Notes: generated from the letters alone by a model not told the origin. A DNA stretch of 64,000 nt from Monomorium pharaonis (GCF_013373865.1 NC_050470.1:25884856-25948855), one strand, 5' to 3'; positions 11,260 through 22,971 are shown, counted from the stretch's first letter. Translations and numbers: made by a program.

Positions 11260-11960
11260 TAAAGAACGCCGCCTTGAAATCGCCGGGTTTCGGGGTCAGA
11301 AGCAGCCGCGGCCGTATTTCGCCGCGGATCGCAAGAACTTAGTGCTCCGCGTTGACCCACTCTACGGGTCCGGACTGTAATAACACGGCAGCACGAAATA
11401 AACCGACGAATTAGTACTATCGGGTTCTGCGAAAGCGGTCGACAGACGGACGTTACCAGAACGAACGAATGGACGAAGGAACAAACGGACAGACGAACAG
11501 ACAGCTAGCGCGAGGGCCAAGTGAGCCGAGCGGAGCGAGGAAGAGACCGTGGGGAGCGCGAGACCTGGAAAGGGCCTGGTCTCGTGCAATTACGAGGCCC
11601 CGGCAACCCCGACATTATCCCCAATTATCCGTGTGCGTTTTGAGGCTAGGTTTTTGGGTCCCCTCGGGGGCCAGAATCCGCGCGAGAGCCACCGCGAGGC
11701 ATCGCGACCCAAACGTCCGCACAGGCCTCGGAGGTACAGAGCACAGAAGAGGGTGGAGGGGAGGAAATGCAGAGGGAGACTGAAGCACCGGCGATCCATT
11801 ATGTGGCGTCTGCCGTCAGACACGGATCGATTTCACCGTTTTGGCGCGGTGTCTGGTCTGCACGGTCTCGTCCTATGACCGCAAAAGCCACGCGATCGGA
11901 ACGGTCGCATGCTTTGCGGCGACCATCGTGGAGAGTGTTAAGATTTCGACGGTTGTGTGA
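11260..11960. other. CpG-rich block downstream of the TATA box
   Basis: GC-rich, CpG-dense DNA with overlapping frames of 77-109 codons on both strands. All are Arg/Pro/Ser-rich, as expected from composition. It could be a 5' untranslated region of the putative 11.22 kb promoter. Its last part (from about 11.78 kb) holds the first copy of the duplicated tRNA-like element. Confidence 0.4.
11791..11902 (+). repeat. First copy of a duplicated ~90-bp element
   Basis: Bases 11791-11831 match 12287-12327 in direct orientation at 34 of 41 positions. After a roughly 24-base insertion here, the similarity resumes (ctgcacgg...gaccgcaaaagc against ctgcggac...aaccgcaaggc). Just downstream, 11904-11926 carries ggtcgcatgctttgcggcgacc, a 6-bp-stem hairpin matching the opposite strand of the second copy. 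The arrangement suggests an old repeat with internal rearrangement. Confidence 0.6.
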
Positions 11961-12286
11961 TTTCGAAGTATCTGAGTTAACATCCCCGTGCTTCAGAGAG
12001 AATTTAAGTTTTGTTATAGAAAACGTTTTATAAATATTTTGGTAATACCTTAAGAATAGCCCCGGATAAAATTTCTTATTTATCAACTTTTTAAAAATAA
12101 ACCAAGTTTGAGTTGCATCGGTACAACATCTCATAAACTATTTAATAATTCTATGTATTGTATGTATTCCTCCATATTTATTTCTGAAAAAAATCTATAA
12201 CATTATGTTCAGTTAATAATACACCAGAGAACACAGAAATGGCCGAGAAAATATTCCATTCGATCGCGTACTGAATCGAAATAGTA

Positions 12287-12373
12287 GCGATCTATTACGT
12301 GGCGTCTGGCATCAGTCCCGAATCGATGATTCGAACCTGCGGACCTCTTAACCGCAAGGCATGCGACCGATTC
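12287..12373 (+). repeat. Second copy of the duplicated ~90-bp element
   Basis: Direct-orientation partner of 11791-11902, about 496 bp away. This copy retains the tRNA-like internal promoter words on the minus strand, which the first copy has lost through insertion and substitution. Confidence 0.6.
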
Positions 12374-12395
12374 GCCGCGAAGAGCTGATGCAGAG
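12320..12395 (-). pseudogene. tRNA-like pseudogene or tRNA-derived SINE fragment
   Basis: On the minus strand a perfect B-box word GGTTCGAATC (12328-12337) follows a D-arm-like segment GCG-AATCGGT-CGC (12364-12378) at tRNA-like spacing. Between them ccttgcggttaagagg resembles a decayed anticodon arm. The T-stem does not pair (GCAGG against CATCG) and no 7-bp acceptor stem closes the structure, so it cannot be a working tRNA. A tRNA-derived SINE or tRNA pseudogene fits best. No anticodon can be assigned safely. Confidence 0.35.
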
Positions 12396-12479
12396 CTATT
12401 CTGACGACCGCACGTCGAATGCCTCCGGTGTAATCGTGAGCGGAAGGCCGACTCGAGGAAGGTCGAATAGACGATTATA

Positions 12480-13600
12480 GTTGCTGGGTGAAAACCGTTA
12501 CAGATCTACCGAGAGTGGCTTTTTGATGCAGCATGTCGATTATGAGATCCTTTTTGGATTCAGAACGTGGTGAGCGTAACGTGGAAAAGGATAAATCAGA
12601 CGACGATGCTCGAAATGGTGATAAGCGCGAGTTGCTGTTGATCGAAATTTATCGAAATATCTGAACGGGAACCGTGCTATAAAGCACGATCAAGTATGCC
12701 TTGGAGACGACTTTGAAGGTAACAGGACTAACAAAGAAAAGACAAATAAACGATGACGAATACCGGAGGTGGAAGTGGATGGCTATAAATGCATTTTTGT
12801 ACTACGCTGCCTTTTTACAGCCTAGACGCGGTTTACATCGGGAAAACTTCACCGTAACATGAATAAGTCTCGCCTCGATGACGCTGAAGGATGAGAGGAG
12901 ATAGAGGAGATAGAGTGAAGAAAGAAAACATTCCACGTAAACCGTTATGATGGCACGGCGTTAATAGAAGATTGTTTATCGCGCATATTTTTCATACCGT
13001 TATCTTCTCACAAATATATTCATAATTACTATGCCTATAAATATGTGAAGCTACCGGAAGCTGATCAAGGGAAAACTTACGATATCTAAATATAATATCT
13101 GAAATAATTAAACGGTAGCGATGATCGGCCTCAGCTAGTTACTGACTCGATAAATGAAATTATTTACTGATTATATACACGATCTCACCTAGATATTAAA
13201 TTTTATAAAATATATTTCTTAATGTATATATACTTTCCAACGAAGTAAAGCTCAAGTATGATTTTATTACAATTTCACTGAATATGTCATTAACGAAGTT
13301 CGGGGCACAGAATACTCTGATAGAAATTTTATACGTAACTCACCTCTCATGCATAAATCATAAGAACTAAAAGGCGGTCTAGAAATCTCATACTTACTTG
13401 TAATTAAGTATGACCGATGTGTGCGGGATACCTAACATTAGCCGACTCGTCTGAGCGAAAACGAAACCGAATAACACATTCGTAAATGTGACGACTAGCC
13501 GGTCAGCTAACCACCGTATAGCTTACCGTGTTTCGACAGAGACTTCCTAGCCGCCCGAGAAGGGTGTAACTCGCCGCGCAGTATCTCGTAAGCTTTCGCC
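12480..13600. other. Gene-less stretch, AT-rich in the middle
   Basis: Moderate GC at each end and AT-rich from about 12.95 to 13.4 kb. A gtgctataaagcac hairpin lies at 12674-12687. No ORF above 60 codons occurs. The CpG-rich block from 13.44 kb leads into the small ORF at 13.63 kb and could be its leader. Confidence 0.45.
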
Positions 13601-13631
13601 GATCGGCGGAGGTGATCTAAGCCGCTCAATC

Positions 13632-13799
13632 ATGGAAGGGCAGGGCATGGCCGGGTGGGCCATGAAAATAGCACACTTTAGAGGACTCTGGGGCGAGTTT
13701 CGCGGAACGGTTGGCGTGCTACGGGAGATTTACAGTCTCCGCACCGGAAAAGGTACCCGAGAGGGCGGCCGGTGGAGGAATGGTTTCCGGCGGCGGTAG
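13632..13799 (+). CDS. Small ORF, 55 codons, optimal start context, unknown
   Basis: The ATG has A at -3 and G at +4 (aatcATGG), an optimal start context, after roughly 190 bases of CpG-rich leader-like DNA. The product starts MEGQGMAGWAMKIAHF and contains WGEFRGTVGVLREIY. It becomes Gly/Arg-rich at the end and stops at TAG. A possible donor (AAAAG followed by gtaccc) near 13752 would cut before the Arg-rich tail. A second frame across the same DNA stays open to 13902 and reads Ser/Thr/Pro-rich. No family is recognised. It could be a start exon, an upstream ORF or chance. Confidence 0.25.
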   Translation: MEGQGMAGWAMKIAHFRGLWGEFRGTVGVLREIYSLRTGKGTREGGRWRNGFRRR

Positions 13800-14516
13800 C
13801 TCATCGCCCAGTCGCTCATGTACATCCACAACCACCGACATACGCATGCCAACGCCCGCAGAACTAATGCCGAATCGCCCGGTAGACACGCTCGGATACT
13901 AGAGAGTGCTCGCATGCTAGAGGGATTTGTATCTGAAGCAGATCCCTCACCGTATACCTGAATATATCAGAACGCATCGCGGCGAGAGACTCTTTGAGGG
14001 AATATGCATTGACGTTAGTTTTTATTCCCGAAGGGAGACTTCTCCAAGCGTTTTCGTCCGTCGGAAGCCACCGGTGCCATCGTTAACACCACGCGATTTC
14101 TGCTGTGTACGCTCTCGCTCTTCTTCCGACGGCCCGCGTGCCCGTGCGTTACTCCAACCGCTTGGGAAGTGTTCATGAGAAATTACAATGGAGGATCGTT
14201 TTGATTTGGAATTGTTAGAGTGTACTGCGGGGCAAGTTTATATAAAGCTGTAATTTTAAACAAACTATGCACCATCGTGATTACGTGGTTGAATTGAACG
14301 AATACCATCTTGCAACCTTGTAATTCTCTATTGTGAATTCTGCATGCCTCGAAATGTTTCTGAAATAACATTTTTCTTAGAAAGTAAAACTCACTCGCGC
14401 ATTGTTCTGCCTTAGAACCGTACTTTCCGCTTCTCTTTGCCGCACCGGCGGCCCTTAGGGCCGCAGTATACTAACCGTAGCCAAGAGCAACTAAGATCAT
14501 AACGCGCAACGGCGGC

Positions 14517-14810
14517 ATGAGCATTGTTACTCATTTCGCGAGGCGTACGGTCTGTTTACGCCGGCGATTACACGCGAGGCTAGGAGTTAAAGTGTTAAAG
14601 GGATTCCAGCTTTTGTTCGTTCCGCGTTCGGGCGTGAACCACGTGTCGGTTACGGCCGGGCCTCCTATTTCCCCGCGGACGATCCCTTCAATCAAGAATT
14701 ACGCACAGCACGCACGGTCCTCGCCGCATCGCTGCCGCCGCCGTCGCATATGCACGACCGTGTGCGGCTTACGACTCGCGGCTTACACCTTTCGAGCACA
14801 ATTTTCGTAA
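14517..14810 (+). CDS. ORF of 97 codons, Arg-rich, unknown
   Basis: ATG-initiated with G at -3. The product is basic (MSIVTHFARRTVCLRRR at the start), has a hydrophobic patch GFQLLFVPRS, and ends Arg/Cys-rich. It lies in a long CpG-rich block (13.44-15.27 kb) that also holds minus-strand frames of 70-103 codons. One of those ends near a gtgagt donor at 14941. No domain is recognised, and the Arg content may simply reflect CpG-rich codons. Confidence 0.13.
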   Translation: MSIVTHFARRTVCLRRRLHARLGVKVLKGFQLLFVPRSGVNHVSVTAGPPISPRTIPSIKNYAQHARSSPHRCRRRRICTTVCGLRLAAYTFRAQFS

Positions 14811-17800
14811 TGATATGCGAGAGCAGGAGAGGTCGAGTCCCCGCGCTCTGCCTGCTGCATGGCTCCACCTGACATACAGAGCGGACCACGCGGCAGATGA
14901 TCACCGATCCCCGGCATTATACGCCTCCGAAACCAATACTCACCAGGGAGATAATGAGCGTTCCGGTAGGCGAACCGCCTACCACACCGTGTCAACCGCG
15001 CGCATTGACATTGTGCACCGTCCTTGTCGCCGTTACCCAAAAATCGAGCAGCTTGATGGTTAGAAGGAGAAGGGAAGGTGCCTCGGCACAGCAAGGTACA
15101 ACGAACTCCGCCGGCCGGTCAAATTGCTACCTTCTTCAGCGCACCCTCTTTATTGCGGCTCTAGTTCCGTCGTGGAAAATCACTTTGAGGGAGGTTTTCG
15201 ACGGAGTTGGATTTAAGAAGCGACAACTATGGGTGAACATACGGCGAACGACGCACTCGCGCGGTTAAGGAAGACGTTTAGGAATTTTTTATTGAATTTT
15301 TACTTTTGCGCATATTTGACACGTGGCAAATATTTCGTGGTAAATCTTTCTTGCTTTATGTAAATCTTAATTAACATTGCTAAAAATAAATTTATGAAAT
15401 TTAAAGCATTAGAAATGAGAGGAACATTGAATTAAAAAATATACTCTTAATTGAAGTGAATGAAATATTCCGCGACAAAAACAAATATTTAAATGAAACA
15501 TACAATTATGCTTATGCATTTCATAATTGATCGATATTTTTTGATATTCTTTCTTACTCACGTAGAATGAGTGTCTTGACGTTATTCTCCGTTACTAGAT
15601 TGAAAGGGAGGATGCTCTGTGTTATCTCGTAATAAGATAGCGCGTTTACGCTTAGCGTTCGAAATATCAGACTATCGACTCTTCTCCCGCCGCAAAACTA
15701 GCGGCCTTGATCGCTTCACGTAGGAAGTTCACGACCGTGATCCAGGAAGATCGCATCCGAGTCCGCGGGCGGACTCGGTTGGAGGAATACAGTGAGATTC
15801 TCACGCGAATTTCCGCGTGCAGGCGTATCGCGCGCGTTCCTCGCATCACGAGCTCTCGGCCATTTCGTTTTCGTGCCGCGCGCGTGCAGCTTTCGAAATA
15901 TCGTGGCGCTCCACACTACGGTTCGGTGCCTATCAATCACTTGACGCATGGTCCGACAATAAGACTCCTTGAAAGAGAGAGCTATTATCCTGCCAGACTC
16001 TGGTGATGCACGACCTCCGGGCCTCGATGCTGGACCCCGAGTCCTCGCCAGGCGACTGTGAGCCACACGAAAATTTCACAACGTTCTGCGAAATGGCGAG
16101 AGTAAAACTTCGATACAATCGCAACATAATAGAATTTTACATTACGTTTAACATATTAATTTTAATGCTAGATTAGATAACATTAATTTTATTATATATT
16201 TAATTTTCAAACACACAAATACACTTTTTGTAAAAATTTAATTTCGAGGAGTTACAAAATCTCTAATTTTGAAGAATTTAAAGATACAAGATACTTTTTA
16301 TTATACATACATAAAATATCCTACATCTAAAATGTGTCTGATTTAGAATTTGTTTGATTACAAAATCGATATTACGAAATACATCGTATAAGTCTCCCTA
16401 AAATGGATGGAGTAATATCAGGAGTAAGAAGTACGTGTTGGAGTTGAGGGAAGAGAATTATGATCGGCTCTCAGGAAGCCTCACGTTCGTATTAAATCTC
16501 AGGCAAGTATGACGGCATAATGAAAAATCCGACAGTAGACATAAGTCAGGGGCCGTCGCGAGGAAGAGCGATCGGGCTTGTTCTCCTCGTGAATATTCAT
16601 CGATCTCTGCCGCGTCGTACAATGGTAGGGTTGAGAGCGGCGAGCAGAGAACAAGATTCCGCACTATTAGTGCGGAAAGAACGTTCGCAACGATAAGATA
16701 GTCTCCGTTAGTGTAACATATCCTGATCGTCGTGGAACATGTTAGAATCGCCATCGACTTTTCGTCATTTTTTTTCACATAAATAGTAACCCTAATATTT
16801 AACATGCGATTGCCTGCTTTATAATGTTAAAATTGGGATAACTACAATTTATTTAATGTTTAAAATAATTAATCAACTGTCAACAAATTAATTTATTATT
16901 ATCATAAGTCTTTTAGTAACATGACGTAAAAGGTATAACGATTTATAGGTAACTAGTTACCTAAATCGTAATCCAAATCGTGGTCTTTGAAAGTATTGAA
17001 TTTATAAATTAAAATAATTACAAACATAAAGAATTTATTATCCAATATTTATTTTATTATTTATTTATTAAAAAAGAATGAAATATTTCATAATTAATAA
17101 ATAATAAACATGGAAAGGTAACAAAAGGTTGAAATAAAACTGGCTTAAATTTATTTTTGTATTTGAGATCTTTTTATTGATATCAATAGTTTTATTATTT
17201 ATCTTTAGGCGTTATTACTATCAGTTTTATATTAATAATTTATTGTAATCAAATTTGTGATGGTACAATTTAGGAAATTGGATAGATTTTACAAAAATAT
17301 TGATTTACTCTTTATAATGAATGCAAATAGTATGCACAATGAATATAAAATATTCTGCAATAAACTTTCTTTTGCGAAAATATAAACATTGAGTATAAAA
17401 TTGCACTATTACATTATTATCAGCTACATAAATTGATAAAAAATTAACATTAGTTGTACTAGATTTTTTGAAGTATTGTATCACGTAAATACAAAACAGA
17501 TCCAGTTTGTTAAATTTTTGTCTACGTTGTTTATTTTTCATTTATTTAACATTTTAGTCTTTATATATTGCTTTTATTTAACGTAAATTACCAATTGATA
17601 AAGTATAATTTAGATACGTATTTAGTAACTCTTTCTTATTTTATTACTTTTTCACATATGCTTAAATATTAAATATTAAAGAGTTTAATATTATAATGTG
17701 AACGTCTTAAACTTTTAAAACACCGTAATATGTACACATATTTTTTTTGAGGGAGTAGCTTTCGAAGATTTTCAAATCCTCGAAGCAACAGTGAGATTCT

Positions 17801-18590
17801 TGAAGGATCGCGTGACAGGCTAGCATCCGAGGGAGGAAAACTCGTCACACGTACATTAGTGTACATGTGGCCGAAGGCGCACACACGATACCAAGATGAT
17901 CTATCGTTGCGTACGGGAACGCGTGCTATACGTACTCGTCGAAGCGACGGCGCGAATCGTCACGAATGCAAGTACAACGAAGGCTCGAAACTAACCGCGG
18001 GGAATTCACGAATCACGCGACACACGTCGTACCTGAGGTTAACTTCCTCCCATGCCCACGTTCATTTCATTAATCCCATAAAAAATTCGTAGAAAAAAAC
18101 GCGCCGCAACTCGTGGAATTGCCTGCCAATTAGTCACCATCGTAGCACTTTATTGCGTTCTTTATAGGAGCATTACATGTACATACGCGGTATCTCCGCG
18201 TATTAGAAAAAACAAGATCTTCAATTTTTTAATAAGATTTTATCTCTCTTAGGGCCGATCGTTTTAACTTCTTGGTAAAAAACATGCGTGCCTATCTTTA
18301 TCTTTCTCTCTAAATAAATAAAGATAATAGGTGCCTGTCAGCCAAAGCTTTCCAATAAATTGAAATATCGGCTCCTCCTTACAGAATTTTAATTTAATGT
18401 AATATCTTTAAAACCATTTTGTACTAAAGAATTTTGATACGATATTAACTAAAGAATTGAGAACCAAATGTATCACATTGGTATGCATGTGTTGTACAGT
18501 TGAAAAAATAGTGAGTCTCTCCGAGAAGGAATGACTGAAAGGCCATACATCGGGCAATTTTATTGTATTTCTCGTTCATTTTTAGATTTA
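14811..18590. other. CpG-rich end, small island, then long AT-rich stretch
   Basis: CpG-rich to 15.27 kb, AT-rich to 15.6 kb, a second CpG-rich island at about 15.62-16.08 kb, then AT-rich DNA to 17.74 kb, among the most AT-rich of the window. A mixed block at 17.75-18.1 kb carries short frames only. No splice-supported exon, RNA gene or repeat array was identified. Confidence 0.45.
14965..14983. repeat. Short inverted repeat, 8-bp arms
   Basis: ggtaggcg and cgcctacc are separated by aac inside a CpG-rich block. It is a minor hairpin. Confidence 0.5.
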
Positions 18591-18597
18591 CTTGCAG

Positions 18598-18810
18598 GAT
18601 ATAGTTTTCTTCGAAATGACATGCAAATGCAATAGGTATATCCAAGGCGAGTCTGGTTTTTCAGGGCGTTACCCTCGGAAATTCTGGTCGGTTGGTTGGT
18701 CGATGCAGAACGTCGAGGGCGGTGCATCTGTCGACGGAAGATTTATATCCCGAGGCCGAGGTTATTTCTACCCATTCCCGACTCGCGGCTGTGCTCGGCA
18801 CGCTGCGCCG
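18598..18810 (+). CDS. Candidate internal exon, 71 codons, unknown
   Basis: A pyrimidine-rich acceptor (ctcgttcatttttag...ttgcag) precedes 213 bases that are open in one frame from first to last base and end at a gtaaaa donor after GCGCCG. The length is an exact multiple of three, so it would be a phase 0-0 exon. The reading includes CKCNRYIQGESGFSGRYP and GRGYFYPFPTRGC, rich in Gly, Arg and aromatics. Its GC content is clearly above the AT-rich sequence before and after. No domain is recognised. An open frame of this length is not rare by chance, so splice signals and GC step are the main evidence. Confidence 0.28.
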
Positions 18811-18864
18811 GTAAAAAGCAAAGCTTTCGTTTCGAAATTCGCGAATCGGCGACGCCTTTGAAAA

Positions 18865-20430
18865 AATTCATTTCTTACATCACGCAAGCGGATTAAAATG
18901 TTTCAACTTGATTTATACGCGTATCGTTACATATAATTATCTAAATTTGATACTGGTTAAATCGGAATGAAGTTAAAGATATGAATCGAATGAAATTATG
19001 TTTGTATGTGCAAAACATACGCGTGAGAATGTTTTTAGCGATTAAAGAGAAATTTATAGGAACGCCTATTAGCAAATTGGTCGACGATCTTTGTTCATTA
19101 GCGATCCCTGGAAAATAATCAACTGGCACTTAATTAATTATATATTTATGGCTATTTTGTGGCACGCGAGGCATGACGCTCGCATTTTAATACTTTGCGG
19201 ACTTGATAAAGATTTAAATACAGATACGGTGCTGTAGAATTTAAATACAGTTTACGGTCAATATTAATACGAATATTCTTATGTTAAAGTAAAATAAAAA
19301 TTATAAATGCTAAAATTATTATGTCAATTTTATGGAATAAATTATGAATCTATTCCTACTGTAAAATAAGTATTTCATGTATCGTATAAGTTGATCTTAG
19401 ATTAACTCGGTGAAGTAAACGAGTTCAGCGCTCAAAAAGTATACGTGCAATTAAAGAACACCTAACGTGCGCGCAATATTCGCAGAAAATAATAATTGTG
19501 ATTTGAGGGGGAGTTGAAATCCAATGATCCGGCTGATCCTTTCTGCGGTACGAACACCAGGCATTAACGTTACCGCAGCGCGTTTCAAAATGGAGGATTC
19601 CGGCTCGGCGAGAAAAACGATGCGATGCGCGGTGCGATTATAACTCGGCCGCGAGGGCCGTCGGGTCTATCAAAACCCGCTCGGCCATACATCAATGCCA
19701 TCTATACGTATAATTTCGATGTTGACTGGACTCTTGGTTTTATTTGCCACGCGTAAAAGCGAAGACGTGTACGCGCTGCAATGCGAGATTTGATATTAGG
19801 TAGACGTTGCGCTGCACTTTGTTCCATTCTTTATACGTTGATCCAGTTCTCTTGAAATGCGGCAAATTGATAGAATAGCCATGTGAAAGGTAGGCATTTT
19901 GTAACTGTTTATTATTGTTCGTATATCATGAACATTTTACACGAAGAAAACGGAAATTAATGTAATCATTGATTATTTATCTAAGCTATAATCAACTTAC
20001 ATGTTATATGTAAGAAATATGAGTATATATTGACATCTATTTATTTTATAACATATAATACGATTTGCGTGGGCATTGCTACTTGTCACATCGGTCGTTG
20101 TTATTATAGTTTAACTAACTAGCGACTAAACATGAAAAATACTTAGCTCACGATCGAAGAAGATACAGAACATTATTGGCAGTTAAATGATATAGTATTA
20201 CCCTAAAGTAATAAATGTCACATTGTGATTTAATGGCTCTGTAATTTTGATCACTTAACTGTCGTCGCATTACCAGTTATAAAGACATAAGCATTGTCAA
20301 TTTGTTTTTTTGTTTGCGACGATTTTTATTTATTACACGTCGAAATACGGTTTATTAATTTTTTGACACCTTTGATCGAACTTACACGATTGCGTATCAA
20401 ACATTTTGAAGTAATGTCGTAACTTCTTCG
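18865..20430. other. Mostly AT-rich gene-less stretch
   Basis: AT-rich with one CpG-rich block at about 19.44-19.70 kb. A short direct repeat of atttaaatacag occurs near 19.21 and 19.24 kb. No candidate coding region was found. Confidence 0.45.
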
Positions 20431-20499
20431 TGCAAGTCTCTTACAGACTTTTTTTAAGCAAACTTCCATCGATTTTTCATGTTGCCATTGTGACTACGT

Positions 20500-21170
20500 T
20501 CGCAGGATACACACAATGGCGTTCAACAATATTCTTTCCCGCCATTTTTTTGGTGAGATCTCGAAGGACCAGGGTGCGGGCGAAGATGCCCATACACCAC
20601 GCGTTCTTCTTGCGCGGAGATCGGTAATAACCCAATAAATCAGGGTACCCCAGCCGATGCAATTACGTTCCGTGGCTGGAACCCGACTCGAAGAACCCAA
20701 CCCCTCTCGTAAATATTGCTCTCTGCGCACCGACGCAGCATTCTCGCCAGGTCCACCGCCGTTTCTTCCTCTCTCGGTTTTCACTTCTTTTCTTTTTACG
20801 GCGGTCTCACGACCCCGCCGCAACGCAGAGGATCTCCCTGTGCACCACACGCCGGGGTTGTCGACGATACTCGTGCCTCATCCCCCTCGCGAGCGTCTCG
20901 CTCGTGTTCTCTTATTACCGCCCCGCCGTTCTCTTCTCGCACGCGGACACCATAGCGCAACCATGGGAACCGTCGTGGCGTGGAGTGTTCGAATTCTTTT
21001 GGGGAGTTTAATTGCCACCGTGCGATCTGTTAATTCGCTAGTGTCAGCTTGAGAAAGCGAGCCGAGAAGCGAGAGGGAGGATTTATATCTCCACCGTCGA
21101 CAGGATTCAATGTGATGATTCTACGGGAGTGCGTGTTCACCAAAATATGGGGGTCGAAACGCGATGGACA
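20500..21170. other. CpG-rich block, promoter-like
   Basis: GC- and CpG-rich DNA beginning with an E2F-type site. It contains frames of 61-131 codons on both strands, none recognisable. The block could be a TATA-less promoter and leader. Orientation cannot be decided. Confidence 0.35.
20535..20543 (+). promoter_or_regulatory. E2F-type site TTTCCCGCC
   Basis: Matches the E2F/DP consensus TTTSSCGC and is followed directly by a CCATTTT word like those bound by YY1/Pho. It lies at the edge of a CpG-rich block, a typical promoter position. One short motif alone is weak evidence. Confidence 0.3.
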
Positions 21171-21517
21171 AGAATGCGTCTGGGCTCCATGTGTGCCATA
21201 GATTGGCCATAGAAGAGCAAGATAGTAAGACGACTGCTTCTAATGCTAAAGTACTTTAAGTAAAACAAAGGATTTGATACCTTCAACCTTCAAACTAATA
21301 ATTTCCTGAGACGGTTTGTGCATCGAACTCGTCAAACATCGCTCAACGAGAGAAATAATGCATTAATATAATAATAATGTATTATATATATTTCTTTAAT
21401 ATTACTTTAATATTATGAAAAAATTATTGCACATTAAAAATTTATTTTTCGCTTTTTTTCCAACAACGGCTTCGTCAGATGCATCACCGAATGAACATTT
21501 GCACGATTATCTTTCAG

Positions 21518-21618
21518 GATGGCGAGGAAGTATTACTACGAGGCCATAACCATGACGTTTTCCGAAAATTGTCGCCAGCATGCGATGCCGTGCACGCTTC
21601 ACACATGGCATACGACAG
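21518..21618 (+). CDS. Candidate internal exon, 33 codons, strong splice sites, unknown
   Basis: The acceptor attatctttcag and the donor CAG/gtatac are both good. The 101 bases between are open in the frame DGEEVLLRGHNHDVF...SHMAYD, which stays open beyond the donor to 21724. A second frame over the same exon starts with an ATG in optimal context (aggATGG) one base in, reading MARKYYYEAITMTF. The exon would begin at a codon boundary and end with two bases left over. It follows AT-rich DNA with a step up in GC. No family is recognised. Confidence 0.28.
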
Positions 21619-21619
21619 G

Positions 21620-22810
21620 TATACCATCACAGGAACGCAATTCTATCAATTTCGTCATTCTCGAAGGGGCAAGAGATGCGCGTTCGTTATTTTTGACAGC
21701 TGGTCTGCACCATTACGCCAATAACACATCATCGTCGCGCAACGAGCGGCAACGACGATTCATTTGTTGGAGTATTCAGGGCGATGTATCAAGTAGGAAA
21801 GCGTAAAATGACACGAGGCAAATTACATCGTTTGGTGACACTGAAATTTGCACGGGGAAAAAAAGGAAAAACAGAACGGTCGGCTAACGCGAACGCATGT
21901 ATCCGAAATGGCCAGTATGGCCCGACAATTATTGACAGAAACGAGTACCGTGTGACATGCAATATAAGTAACAGTTCTAGCTTGCGGTACACGTGGGTCG
22001 GCACTGAATATCGGAAGAATTGCATAATTCTTCAGTCTTACATACAAATTAGCTACTTTGCTTTACTACCTCTACCCTTGCTGAGATGACAGAGCAATAC
22101 ACATCGTATGCATTTGTTTGATAATGTCACGAACTTTCGCAATTTACGTAATTCTTATTAGCTAATATCACGCAAACGGCATGCAGTAAGAACTCTGGAT
22201 GATTATTGACAGAATGAAAGTGAGACTATTGTTACATTATTTTACGACAATTATTTGCGAGCCATGTTCTTCTTTTAAAGATGTCTTTATAATATTCCTA
22301 AATTTTTTTTTATTTTAATACTTGAGATTTTTACATTTATTTGTTGATCTAGATCGAAGTTTTTGATTATTTGTGCGTTCTATTTATTTTGTGCTTACCT
22401 TGCTGCTGTCACTTGCGACTGTAATCAATGTAATTTTTTTTACCCTAACTTAATAATTATCTGAGAATGTTGAATACGAATGGAGTCTTCTTTCTAGAGC
22501 GCTTCAGTTTGCCATCGGCATTTTGGCGTTAGGCGATAAATCTCGGGGCGAGTGGGCTTTAGGAGCCCTCGCTGTGTTAGAAAAGAAGAAAGTAGAATGC
22601 GAAAACGAGGGAATGCGTGCTGCCAATAGATTTACGAGGCCATCCGTCTTCGTAGTACGCACTTGATGCTCACGCTCGCGATAAAAGCGCAGCTCATCTA
22701 CGCGTGTATGTACATGTGCGTTTGTGCGGCTCGTCACGTATACATACGTACGTACGATTCTAGAGGAACGGTTCGTTATTATAACCCACGAGGCGTAATT
22801 GTTTCCAAGG
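21620..22810. other. Gene-less stretch of mixed composition
   Basis: Moderate GC to about 22.0 kb, AT-rich at 22.1-22.5 kb, then a CpG-rich block at 22.5-22.8 kb. Overlapping frames of 63-125 codons are composition-driven. A tcagtt word lies at 22503 but lacks TATA or DPE partners. Confidence 0.4.
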
Positions 22811-22817
22811 AACCAAC

Positions 22818-22971
22818 ATGGAGAAGACCTTGCCTGAGAACCCAGAGGTATTAGCAGTCTTTCTACAGGACGTTTCAGCAATAGTGCCAGTAGTCACGAT
22901 CACTTTGCTTGATTCTAATGGACATGAAAGAACAACATTAAGATTTGCATATTACTATAATGAAGTATCAG
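22818..22971 (+). CDS. Candidate first coding exon, 51 codons, unknown
   Basis: The ATG has A at -3 and G at +4. The frame reads MEKTLPENPEVLAVFLQ, then a hydrophobic VPVVTITLL, and on to YYYNEVS, where CAG/gtggag could be a donor leaving one base. If spliced to the acceptor at 28496, the frame continues without a break. Unspliced, the frame stops at 23009. A diverged copy of its central part lies at 23428-23525 but is not open, so the pair could instead be a noncoding duplication. No family is recognised. Confidence 0.25.
22825..22921 (+). repeat. First copy of a diverged tandem duplication
   Basis: Matches 23428-23525 in direct orientation. Shared words are agaccttgc, tattag and a 19-base core atagtgccRgtagtcacga (one mismatch inside). 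They lie at nearly identical internal distances (56 against 55 bases). Overall identity is about 60%. The two copies are 603 bp apart. Confidence 0.65.

Noticed and set aside
12674..12687. TATAAAG inside a small hairpin
   Set aside because: The TATA-like word is part of a gtgct/agcac palindrome, with no initiator at the right distance and no CpG-rich block downstream.
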